From Bacteroidota bacterium (GTDB taxonomy: Bacteria; Bacteroidota; Bacteroidia; Bacteroidales; UBA1556): DNA of 9,929 nucleotides. A model generated the notes under the pieces. The model was not told the DNA's origin. It did no database searches and worked only from the letters and a program-made list of their open reading frames with translations. Made by a program: the position numbers and the translations under genes. Shown piece by piece: positions 1 to 6,396 of this stretch (position 1 is the stretch's first letter; every line of letters starts with the position of its first letter). The DNA lies in NCBI GenBank assembly GCA_003973505.1, contig QNXT01000055.1, positions 1 through 9,929 on the forward strand, read 5' to 3'.

Positions 1-58
1 GAGATAATTCGAGTATATTTGGGGAAGTATATGAGCTAATTATCGAAATTTATATAAA

Positions 59-156
59 AAAGTCAATAGCAAACCATCTTCGCACTAAATACCACTCGAA
101 ATAGCCCGCTATTCCTTCGTGATATTTAGCAGCAAATCTGGCCTGCTATTGACTTT
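59..156. repeat. 98-nt imperfect palindrome (long hairpin element)
   Basis: Perfect 13-bp outer arms (59-71 and 144-156, aaagtcaatagca / tgctattgacttt) enclose further nested pairing: 74-76 with 139-141, a 7-bp stem 85-91 with 123-129 (ctaaata / tatttag), 93-94 with 120-121, 97-99 with 117-119, and a 5-bp apical stem 100-104 with 109-113 closed by cccg. The whole element therefore folds as one long interrupted hairpin on either strand. It lies between an unseen upstream gene and a terminator at 198-235. It has no T-tract of its own, so it is not a standard terminator. It could be a dispersed palindromic (REP/MITE-like) element or a structured 3' UTR. No second copy is present in the window, so its family is unknown. 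Confidence 0.75.
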
Positions 157-197
157 CTGTGAGTGAAATCTTACGTCGAACTCAGATTATAATATTT

Positions 198-235
198 AAG
201 CTGTTTCGGACTTTGGTCTGGGACAGCTTTTTTTT
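198..235 (+). terminator. Intrinsic terminator of an upstream, off-window gene
   Basis: Stem aagctgt (198-204) pairs with acagctt (223-229). An inner stem cggac / gtctg, with one G-U pair, is closed by a tttg loop, and the structure runs straight into eight T residues (228-235). This is a classic rho-independent terminator on the plus strand. It isolates the AsmA-like gene at 293 from whatever lies to the left, so that gene needs a promoter within about 236-292. Only a weak match to the Bacteroidota -7 box (tatcttta, 266-273) is visible there, without a convincing -33 box at the usual distance. Confidence 0.88.
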
Positions 236-292
236 ATTTCCGAAAAATATCTTGGTATTAATTATTATCTTTACCCTATAAAAAGTAATACC

Positions 293-2110
293 ATGGCAAA
301 GAAGAGAGCTAAAAAAAAGAAAACAAACCTTAAACGTAAGCGGATTATTACGGGTTTGCTCATAACTCTTTTTGTGCTTCTTACCAGCTCCTTATTGTAT
401 CTCAATTATAATTTTAATCATCTGATTGCCTCAAAAATACGAAGCCTTTACAATCAGTCGGAAGCGGCCAACTACTATAATCTTCGTTTTGATAAATTGC
501 GTGTTAATGTAATAAGCCAAAATATACGCATCTATAATGTTCATTTGGAACCCAAAACAAAAGAGCATAAAGCCTTTTTTACAGAAAATGGTAGTATCGA
601 TATTCAGATAGGGAAAATCTTGCTTAAAGATGCGAGTATTCTTGATTTTTTATCGAACAATCATATTCGAATTCAGGATTTTGTAGTGAAAAACTCTCGG
701 ATAGAGATACATAAAACACAAACAAAATTCCAACCATTTGCATTTGTTAAGAAGAAGCAACAACAAGATTCTTTGAGAATAAATATTGATATACAAGATT
801 TGAATATCACGAAAGCAGAGCTCTATTATTACACCCTTGATGAGCGTAAAACCGACAGTAAATTCGAAAACTTTAATATGGAAATAAGTCGGCTTCGATT
901 TTCAAAAGATAAATCATTTCAATTTTCTATTGATAAGCTAATCGCCTCGGTAAATGATATTTCATACCTGTCAGACAAAGGGGCTTTTGTTTCCATGAAA
1001 CAATTTCAGATAGGACTTTCTTCTTTCGAGTCAAATAATAAAGAAGGCAATTTTAATTTTGATTTTAAAGACCTCTACTTTCAAATAAATCAGCCCCAAT
1101 TTACTACAAATGACAGTGTATATCAATTTACAGCCAAGAAATTGCGAATTGATAAAACAAAAAAAGAATTAATCATTGATCAGGCCAGAGTGAAGCCAAA
1201 TCTTAGCAAAAAGCAATTTGCTCAGCATTATAAATATCAAAGCTTGCGTCCTGATGTTCGTATTAAAAATATCAGAATGACTCATATTGATTTCGATAAA
1301 ATCATTGATAATAAAGGCTTATTCACCGACTCGCTGATAATTCAAGGAGTGGAAGCAAACTTATTTAAGAGTAAATTGAAACCGCTTAATACCCATCGGA
1401 TTCCACATTATTTGGCCTTACAAATAAAGAGCATAAAATACCCTATCAAAGTGCAAATAGTGAAGGTGGAAGATGTCGATATTAATTTTAGTGTACAGCA
1501 AGAAGATCGGCGTATAAGTCGGGTAGCTTTGAACAAACTGAGTGGAACGCTGAAAAATGTTCAGAATAAAACTTCCTCACAAAAGCTGTATTTGAAAGCA
1601 AAAGGCAGATTGGAAAACAGCATTCCTTTTTCTGCCACTTTGGTTTTTGATTATAATCGCGACCGCTATACCTATAAAGGACAGGTGTATAAATCAAACC
1701 TAAAGGGAATTAGTAAAATGATTGAGTCGTTTGCCCCCATAAAAATAAAGCAGGGTTTGATTAAAAGTTTGAAATTTCGAGGTGTGGTCAATCGTACTGA
1801 TAGCCGGGGAGAAATGACATTTTTGTATCATAATCTTGCTGTGCAATTTCAAAATAAGGATCATAAAACCCAAAGTGGCTTGGGAAAATCCATTCTTTCT
1901 TTGGCGGCAAATACTTACTTATTATCCAATAATCCAGCGAATACAACGCTTCCTCCTCGCGATATAAGCTTTTATGCTGTAAGAGATATGAACAAAGGTT
2001 TTATCAATATTTTGGTACAATCCATTTTGAAAGGCATCAAAGAAACCCTGATTCCCTCTCGTGAAAACCGACGGCGATATAAGGAGAAGAAGCAGAGTCA
2101 AACCCGTTAA
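293..2110 (+). CDS. AsmA-like membrane-anchored protein, hypothetical
   Basis: The 605-residue protein starts with a very basic cytoplasmic tail (residues 1-17, mostly Lys/Arg) and one membrane helix (about 18-37). The remainder is a long polar region of alternating beta-type segments such as those near 163-180, 322-334 and 387-401. This architecture (N-in anchor, large periplasmic beta-rich body) is that of AsmA/DUF748-like proteins, which as a family are linked to lipid transport or outer-membrane homeostasis. A conserved-looking C-terminal segment (about 541-586, ending in an amphipathic GFINILVQSILKGIKETL stretch) precedes a basic tail. There are no catalytic motifs. glpK begins 31 nt after the stop, so the two are probably co-transcribed. 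Membership of the AsmA superfamily is inferred from architecture, not from a diagnostic motif. The reading frame itself is secure. Confidence 0.75.
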   Translation: MAKKRAKKKKTNLKRKRIITGLLITLFVLLTSSLLYLNYNFNHLIASKIRSLYNQSEAANYYNLRFDKLRVNVISQNIRIYNVHLEPKTKEHKAFFTENGSIDIQIGKILLKDASILDFLSNNHIRIQDFVVKNSRIEIHKTQTKFQPFAFVKKKQQQDSLRINIDIQDLNITKAELYYYTLDERKTDSKFENFNMEISRLRFSKDKSFQFSIDKLIASVNDISYLSDKGAFVSMKQFQIGLSSFESNNKEGNFNFDFKDLYFQINQPQFTTNDSVYQFTAKKLRIDKTKKELIIDQARVKPNLSKKQFAQHYKYQSLRPDVRIKNIRMTHIDFDKIIDNKGLFTDSLIIQGVEANLFKSKLKPLNTHRIPHYLALQIKSIKYPIKVQIVKVEDVDINFSVQQEDRRISRVALNKLSGTLKNVQNKTSSQKLYLKAKGRLENSIPFSATLVFDYNRDRYTYKGQVYKSNLKGISKMIESFAPIKIKQGLIKSLKFRGVVNRTDSRGEMTFLYHNLAVQFQNKDHKTQSGLGKSILSLAANTYLLSNNPANTTLPPRDISFYAVRDMNKGFINILVQSILKGIKETLIPSRENRRRYKEKKQSQTR

Positions 2111-2141
2111 AATTTTTCGTGCAGAATTTCGAAAACAAAAG

Positions 2142-3620
2142 ATGAAAAAGAAATACATTATAGCCATAGACCAGGGAACATCGAGTTCAAGAGCCATTTT
2201 GTTTGATAAAAAGCAGCGTGTTATTGGCCTGGAGCAGGAAGGAATAAAAATACGTTATCCCTATAAAGGTTGGGTAGAGCAAGACCCTGAGGAAATATGG
2301 GAGACAACTTATAGCACGGTAAGGAAATTACTTGAAAATCGAAAGATTTCTTCCGCTGAAATTGCAGCCATTGGAATCACTAATCAACGTGAAACAACCG
2401 TTATTTGGGATAAAAAGACGGGTATTCCCATTCATAAAGCCATTGTATGGCAAGATACACGTACAGCAAAATATTGTGAAAAAATCAATAATTCTGATTT
2501 TGCAGAATTGATAAAGTCAAAAACAGGATTGGTGGTGGATTCCTATTTCTCAGCCACAAAAATAAAATGGCTTCTTGATAAATACGATGCAGATCGGAGC
2601 AAATCGAAAAAAGGGGAACTATTATTTGGAACCATCGATACATGGTTGCTGTGGAAACTCAGCGAAGGAAAAATGCATTATACCGATTATACCAATGCTT
2701 CGAGAACCATGATTTTTGATATTCACAAGAAAAAATGGAGTGATGAAATTCTCGATTTCTTTGATATTCCCAAACAAATACTTCCTGAGGTTAAAAATAC
2801 AAGCGAAATATATGGTTATACTAGCAAGAACTTTTCAGAACACAAAATTGCCATAGCCTCCATTGTGGGCGATCAGCAGTCTGCCCTTTTTGGACAGCAA
2901 TGCACTGAAATGGGTATGGTTAAGAACACCTATGGAACGGGCTGCTTTATGTTGATGAATACAGGTGATAAAATTGTAAATTCAAAACATGGTCTTCTTT
3001 CCACAATTGCCTGGAGTATAAACGATAAAACTACTTATGCTTTGGAAGGAAGCGTATTTATTGCAGGAGCGGTAATTCAATGGCTAAGAGATGAAATGGG
3101 TTTATTAAAAAATGCTGAGGAAAGTGAGGCTTTAGCTACCAAAGTGAAGGATAATAATGGCGTTTACTTTGTGCCTGCATTTACAGGACTTGGTGCACCC
3201 TACTGGAATGGAAATGCACAAGGAATCATAACGGGTTTAACCAGAGATTCGAATAAGAATCATATCATAAGAGCCGCCTTAGAGTCGATGGCTTTTCAAA
3301 CCAAAGATGTACTAAACGCCATGATTATTGATAGTAATATCGCCTTAACAAAGCTTCACGTTGACGGTGGTGCTGTGCAAAACAATTTCCTAATGCAGTT
3401 TCAAGCCGATATACTAAACACGGAGATTTTAATACCCCAAAACAGAGAATCAACGGCTTTGGGTGCAGCTTTATTTGCCGGCTTGGCTGTGGGATTTTAT
3501 ACTGAGGAAAGCATTAAAAACAATCATAAAATTGAAAAGATCTTTTCATCAAAAATAAGTAATGAAGAAAGGGAAAAGCTTTATAGTGGATGGAAGAAAG
3601 CGATAGAGAAAGTTTTATAA
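2142..3620 (+). CDS. glpK: Glycerol kinase
   Basis: This is a cytoplasmic FGGY-family kinase that phosphorylates glycerol to sn-glycerol 3-phosphate with ATP. Translation from 2142 gives 492 residues, the usual GlpK length. The frame is open further upstream to an ATG at 2061, but that would add 27 basic residues overlapping the previous gene, while known GlpK proteins begin a few residues before the DQGTSSSRA phosphate-binding loop (here D10). Glycerol-contacting residues known from E. coli GlpK are all present: R83, E84, W103, Y135, D244, Q245 and F269. Both FGGY signatures are visible (about 135-147 and 361-381), as is the KNTYGTGCFMLMNTG block at 261-275. The loop before GDQQ lacks the Gly/Arg pair used by E. 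coli for fructose-1,6-bisphosphate inhibition, and has Asn230 where Firmicutes carry the HPr-phosphorylated His. Control by either route is therefore unlikely. No glpF or glpD lies nearby. Confidence 0.97.
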   Translation: MKKKYIIAIDQGTSSSRAILFDKKQRVIGLEQEGIKIRYPYKGWVEQDPEEIWETTYSTVRKLLENRKISSAEIAAIGITNQRETTVIWDKKTGIPIHKAIVWQDTRTAKYCEKINNSDFAELIKSKTGLVVDSYFSATKIKWLLDKYDADRSKSKKGELLFGTIDTWLLWKLSEGKMHYTDYTNASRTMIFDIHKKKWSDEILDFFDIPKQILPEVKNTSEIYGYTSKNFSEHKIAIASIVGDQQSALFGQQCTEMGMVKNTYGTGCFMLMNTGDKIVNSKHGLLSTIAWSINDKTTYALEGSVFIAGAVIQWLRDEMGLLKNAEESEALATKVKDNNGVYFVPAFTGLGAPYWNGNAQGIITGLTRDSNKNHIIRAALESMAFQTKDVLNAMIIDSNIALTKLHVDGGAVQNNFLMQFQADILNTEILIPQNRESTALGAALFAGLAVGFYTEESIKNNHKIEKIFSSKISNEEREKLYSGWKKAIEKVL

Positions 3621-3708
3621 AAAGCTTAAAGTCTAAAAATAAAAAAGACAAACCATCGTTAACACTCCATTAAACACCTAATTTACAACTTAAAACCTTA
3701 CACACATA

Positions 3709-4917
3709 ATGAAAACAATACTTTTATTTTTTATTGGAGTATTTACTTTTGTGAATATCCAAGCACAAGATTTCTTTTATTATTTACCTGCTCAACAATC
3801 ATCGAAATATCAGGATAATTGGCAGTATTACTTCGCAAAATATCAGGCTAACTATGAGGGAATGATGAATCTGGTATTTTATTCGGGAAAGGATATTGAT
3901 AAAAACCTAAAATCTAAGGAAGATGTAATCTACCATTTTAAGAAAGGAGTTAAACAAGAAACCCCATCCTCAAAAAGTATTTTTAAATATGATAATGGTC
4001 TTTTAATGAGCCATGCCTATTATAAAAAAGGGAAACTAAAAAAACAGCTTTCGTTTGAATACAATGAAGATGGATATTATACCCGCTTCCTTCGTGGACT
4101 GGTAAATAGTCCAAAACACGAAGAGCAGCTTCTTTATAATGACTCAAACCGAGTGATTCAATATTCCTCTTTCAACAAAAAGCATAAGCTCAAACGAAAA
4201 TATGTGATAAAATATAATGACAATCAACAAATTATACGACAAGACATTTACGACGGTGCACATATAAATCCTAAAACCACATGGGTGTATAAGTATAATG
4301 AAGAAGGGAAGCGAATTCAGACAGAACATTATAAAAAAGGGAAGCTAAAATCAAAGTGGGTGTATTCCTGTGATGACGAAGGCACTAAGGTAAAAGAAAA
4401 TAAGGTAGATACAAAAACCAGCTGCTCTATCGTTGAGCATAATAACGATGGCTCCTATGTTAAGATTTACCGAACAACCGATTCCAAAGGCAAGATTATA
4501 AAAAACCGATGGACCTACAATAAAGACAGCTTACTCATTGCCTATGAACTAATAAACCCAAAGGGAGTTATTGTTCGCAAATACACAAATGAGTACGATG
4601 AAAAAGGAAATATTGTGGTTTATACTTACTATAAAAAGGGGGGAGAAAAAATATCGCACCGTTCGAAGTTTAAGTATAATGATGACAAAAAGATATTAGA
4701 GAAACTCATATATAATGGAAAGGGCAAACTGAAATCAAAGAAGCAATTTGAGTATGACAAACAAGGAAATACTACTTCATATGCTTACTATAATTCAAAA
4801 GGTGAGCAACAATGGAAATACGAATATACTTATAATGAAAAAGGAGAACTCGTATCAGACTTAACCTATAAAAAGGGTAAACTCTATGCACAGCATAATG
4901 TGGTGTTTGCTTATTAA
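3709..4917 (+). CDS. Secreted YD-like repeat protein, function unknown
   Basis: The 402-residue protein has a clear signal peptide (short basic start, hydrophobic core 4-15, likely cleavage after IQA at 19), so it is exported to the periplasm or beyond. No lipobox and no recognisable type IX secretion sorting domain is seen. From about residue 91 to the C-terminus it consists of roughly twelve degenerate units of 24-28 residues, with the pattern [F/Y]-x-Y-[N/D]-x-x-G ... Y-[Y/x]-K-K-G-K-L-K. This resembles YD/RHS-type or MORN-like beta-hairpin repeats common in secreted Bacteroidota proteins. The best-preserved units start near 91, 194, 294, 320, 346 and 373. It is rich in Lys and Tyr. There is no enzymatic motif, toxin domain or immunity partner, so a full RHS toxin is unlikely. 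It lies 88 nt after glpK with no terminator between, and may share that transcript. Confidence 0.85.
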   Translation: MKTILLFFIGVFTFVNIQAQDFFYYLPAQQSSKYQDNWQYYFAKYQANYEGMMNLVFYSGKDIDKNLKSKEDVIYHFKKGVKQETPSSKSIFKYDNGLLMSHAYYKKGKLKKQLSFEYNEDGYYTRFLRGLVNSPKHEEQLLYNDSNRVIQYSSFNKKHKLKRKYVIKYNDNQQIIRQDIYDGAHINPKTTWVYKYNEEGKRIQTEHYKKGKLKSKWVYSCDDEGTKVKENKVDTKTSCSIVEHNNDGSYVKIYRTTDSKGKIIKNRWTYNKDSLLIAYELINPKGVIVRKYTNEYDEKGNIVVYTYYKKGGEKISHRSKFKYNDDKKILEKLIYNGKGKLKSKKQFEYDKQGNTTSYAYYNSKGEQQWKYEYTYNEKGELVSDLTYKKGKLYAQHNVVFAY

Positions 4918-4950
4918 TTTGTAAGGCAAAGGTTTATTCCACACTACTTA

Positions 4951-5002
4951 TTTTTTACTTTTTGGTTCCCTTTAGGGTAAGGGTAAAACAAAAAGTAAAA
5001 AA
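4951..5002. repeat. A/T-rich hairpin containing dispersed repeat copy A
   Basis: A 14-bp inverted repeat (4951-4964 with 4989-5002, ttttttactttttg / caaaaagtaaaaaa) encloses a loop with a nested ccc-ttta-ggg mini-stem. Positions 4956-4977 are identical over 22 nt to the reverse complement of 7850-7871, and similarity continues to about 4997 with a few mismatches. Each copy lies just downstream of a gene. The hairpin has no T-run after its 3' arm, so by itself it is a poor intrinsic terminator. It may instead protect mRNA 3' ends or be a mobile palindromic repeat. Confidence 0.75.
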
Positions 5003-5008
5003 AATACT

Positions 5009-5050
5009 GCCGCTAATGGTGAATCATTACTCACACATTAGCGGCTTTTT
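5009..5050 (+). terminator. Intrinsic terminator ending the forward block
   Basis: A 10-bp GC-containing stem gccgctaatg (5009-5018) / cattagcggc (5036-5045) is extended inward by gtga / tcac (5019-5022 and 5031-5034) across one bulged A, with an 8-nt loop, and is followed directly by TTTTT (5046-5050). The left side is flanked by an A-run (4997-5004), so it may also work on the minus strand. It closes transcription of the 293-4917 block and separates it from the radical SAM gene, which starts only 29 nt downstream. Confidence 0.92.
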
Positions 5051-5052
5051 AG

Positions 5053-5060
5053 TATCCTTG
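5053..5060 (+). promoter_or_regulatory. Possible -7 promoter element for the radical SAM gene
   Basis: The octamer tatccttg differs by one base from the Bacteroidota -7 consensus TAnnTTTG. It sits between the terminator T-run and the start at 5080, which would give a leader of only some 14 nt. A promoter is needed here because the preceding terminator should cut off read-through. No good -33 TTTG box is seen at the usual spacing, so this is a weak call based mainly on position. Confidence 0.3.
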
Positions 5061-5079
5061 CAAAATCAAAAATACAGCA

Positions 5080-6024
5080 ATGCAAGAATATCCATGGAAA
5101 CATCAACGTCGATTTAATGCTTACCCTCAATACTTTGAGCGTACATTTGGCGAGCGCATACAAAAAGTAACCATTGATGCGGGCTTTACTTGTCCCAACA
5201 GGGATGGCAATATAGCACGTGGAGGATGTACTTATTGTAATAATGATGCTTTCAATCCATCCTATAATACGCCTTCAAAAAGCGTTAAACAGCAAATTGA
5301 AGAAGGCATTGAATTCCATGCTAATCGCTATCGTAGGGCATCAAAATATTTAGCTTACTTTCAAGCCTATTCCAATACTTATAAGCCTTTGGAGGACTTG
5401 AAACGTATTTATGCTCCTGCCCTCGAACAGCCGAATGTACAAGGAATTGTAATTGGCACCCGAACCGATTGTATGGACGAGGAAAAGCTGAAATACTTTG
5501 CCGATATTGCCAAAACACATTATGTGATTTTAGAGTATGGCATCGAATCTTGCTATGATAAAACTTTGAAACTGATTAATCGGGGGCATGATTTTCAATC
5601 GGCTGTGGATATGATTGAGCTTACTCACTCCTATGGATTAAAAGTAGGTGGACATATGATTTTCGGCTTGCCAGGCGAGAGTCGTGAAGAGATGTTGGCC
5701 GAAGCAGAAATACTCTCCAAGCTTCCACTGAATAATATCAAATTTCATCAATTACAGATTATCACGGGCACAGCCATGGCAAAAGACTACCGAGAACATC
5801 CGGAGCATTATCAGTTTTTCGAATTGGATGATTATGTGGATTTTATGGTGGATTTTGTAGAACGACTAAATCCCAATTTTGTAATCGAACGCTTTGCAGG
5901 AGAAGTTCCTCCGCGCTTTTTAGTAAGCGAGGGATGGGGTAGGATTCGCAACGATCAAATTTTACAGAAAATAGAAAAACGTTTGCAAGAACGTGATACT
6001 TGGCAAGGCCGTTTGTGGAGATAG
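5080..6024 (+). CDS. Radical SAM protein, YhcC/YtqA (TIGR01212) family
   Basis: The 314-residue protein is full length for the family (E. coli YhcC and B. subtilis YtqA are about 310-320). The iron-sulphur cluster cysteines are C38, C50 and C53. This is the expanded C-x11-C-x2-C spacing of this family (CPNRDG...RGGCTYC) rather than the canonical Cx3Cx2C. Further family marks are LEYGIES (151-157), the [10 protein letters not shown] block (191-200) and the C-terminal APPRF-like region (here EVPPRF, 275-280). It should bind a 4Fe-4S cluster and S-adenosylmethionine in the cytoplasm. From memory, B. subtilis YtqA has been assigned (as MnmL) to conversion of cmnm5-uridine to nm5-uridine at the tRNA wobble position. 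Carrying that role over to this protein is an inference, and no YtqB-like methyltransferase lies beside it. It is a stand-alone gene bounded by a terminator upstream and a 372-nt gap downstream. Confidence 0.93.
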   Translation: MQEYPWKHQRRFNAYPQYFERTFGERIQKVTIDAGFTCPNRDGNIARGGCTYCNNDAFNPSYNTPSKSVKQQIEEGIEFHANRYRRASKYLAYFQAYSNTYKPLEDLKRIYAPALEQPNVQGIVIGTRTDCMDEEKLKYFADIAKTHYVILEYGIESCYDKTLKLINRGHDFQSAVDMIELTHSYGLKVGGHMIFGLPGESREEMLAEAEILSKLPLNNIKFHQLQIITGTAMAKDYREHPEHYQFFELDDYVDFMVDFVERLNPNFVIERFAGEVPPRFLVSEGWGRIRNDQILQKIEKRLQERDTWQGRLWR

Positions 6025-6203
6025 AACACTGTACAATAGCCATAAAGGCGCAAATACTCTAAGAAATAAAAAACCTAAAAAAACAGGCTTTTGGAATTGC
6101 TCAAACGCTAAATTTTAATAAGTTAAAAATTCAGCTTTTTATTATTGGCCATATATCATTATTATTCTGATAATTGCAAAGTTTTATTTTCAAGAAATCT
6201 TAA

Positions 6204-6218
6204 TTGAAGAATATTCAA
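6204..6218. promoter_or_regulatory. 15-bp near-palindrome, possible operator
   Basis: The sequence ttgaagaatattcaa is almost its own reverse complement: TTGAA and TTCAA half-sites flank a 5-nt centre. It lies about 180 nt before the symporter start in otherwise unexplained intergenic DNA. It could bind a dimeric regulator, but in AT-rich DNA such a palindrome can also arise by chance. Confidence 0.25.
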
Positions 6219-6347
6219 ATAACTGCAAAAAAAACTTTAATTTTACCCGAAAATTAACTCCATGAAATGAAGCGTCAGCGTCCATGATGATATTCTTGTT
6301 TAATAAATATTATGATTGTTTATGCGACGACATTTGCCTGAAGATAA

Positions 6348-6373
6348 GTAGCTGTTATTCAAATAATAGCTAC
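6348..6373 (+). promoter_or_regulatory. Hairpin in the leader of the symporter gene
   Basis: gtagctgttatt (6348-6359) pairs with aataatagctac (6362-6373) over up to 12 positions including one G-U pair; in practice a few inner pairs would open to form the loop. It ends 23 nt before the ATG at 6397 and has no following T-run, so it is not an intrinsic terminator. It may be an operator palindrome or an RNA structure affecting translation or stability of the symporter mRNA. Which of these applies cannot be told from sequence alone. Confidence 0.45.
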
Positions 6374-6396
6374 AAATAAAACAAAATTATAAACAC

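Larger units (their letters stand above)
6025..6396. other. 372-nt gene-free region before the symporter gene
   Basis: No convincing coding frame, tRNA or recognised riboswitch is seen. The stretch is A/T-rich and holds no strong terminator for the gene upstream; only a weak acct...agg pairing around 6073-6091 is visible. It contains a near-perfect 15-bp palindrome at 6204-6218 (ttgaagaatattcaa), a tandem agcgtc duplication near 6271-6282, a small open frame (6284-6379, 31 codons, five Cys) of doubtful reality, and a hairpin at 6348-6373. Its length and the structures just ahead of the symporter suggest that it carries the promoter and leader of that gene, but no box matches well enough to place them. 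Confidence 0.5.

Noticed and set aside
1..104. Possible C-terminal end of a gene entering from the left (frame open from position 3 to a stop at 102-104, or from position 1 to a stop at 37-39).
   Set aside because: Two frames are equally possible, the pieces are too short to recognise, and the longer one runs into the palindrome. The terminator at 198 shows that a forward gene lies upstream, but not where it ends.
266..273. Promoter -7 box (tatcttta) before the AsmA-like gene.
   Set aside because: The last base deviates from TAnnTTTG, and the nearest TTG (252-254) is far too close to act as a -33 box. It is too weak to list as a feature.
2061..2141. Earlier ATG for glycerol kinase at 2061.
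   Set aside because: It would add 27 basic residues unlike any GlpK N-terminus and overlap the preceding coding region by 50 nt. The ATG at 2142 gives the family-standard start and length.
3709..4917. RHS/polymorphic toxin or YwqK-type antitoxin system.
   Set aside because: The repeats resemble YD or MORN_2 units, but there is no RHS core motif, no C-terminal toxin domain and no neighbouring immunity or toxin gene.
6284..6379. 31-codon frame (five Cys) as a real small protein gene.
   Set aside because: Its length is within chance expectation for AT-rich intergenic DNA, with no RBS or homology cue. It is kept only as part of a leader hypothesis.
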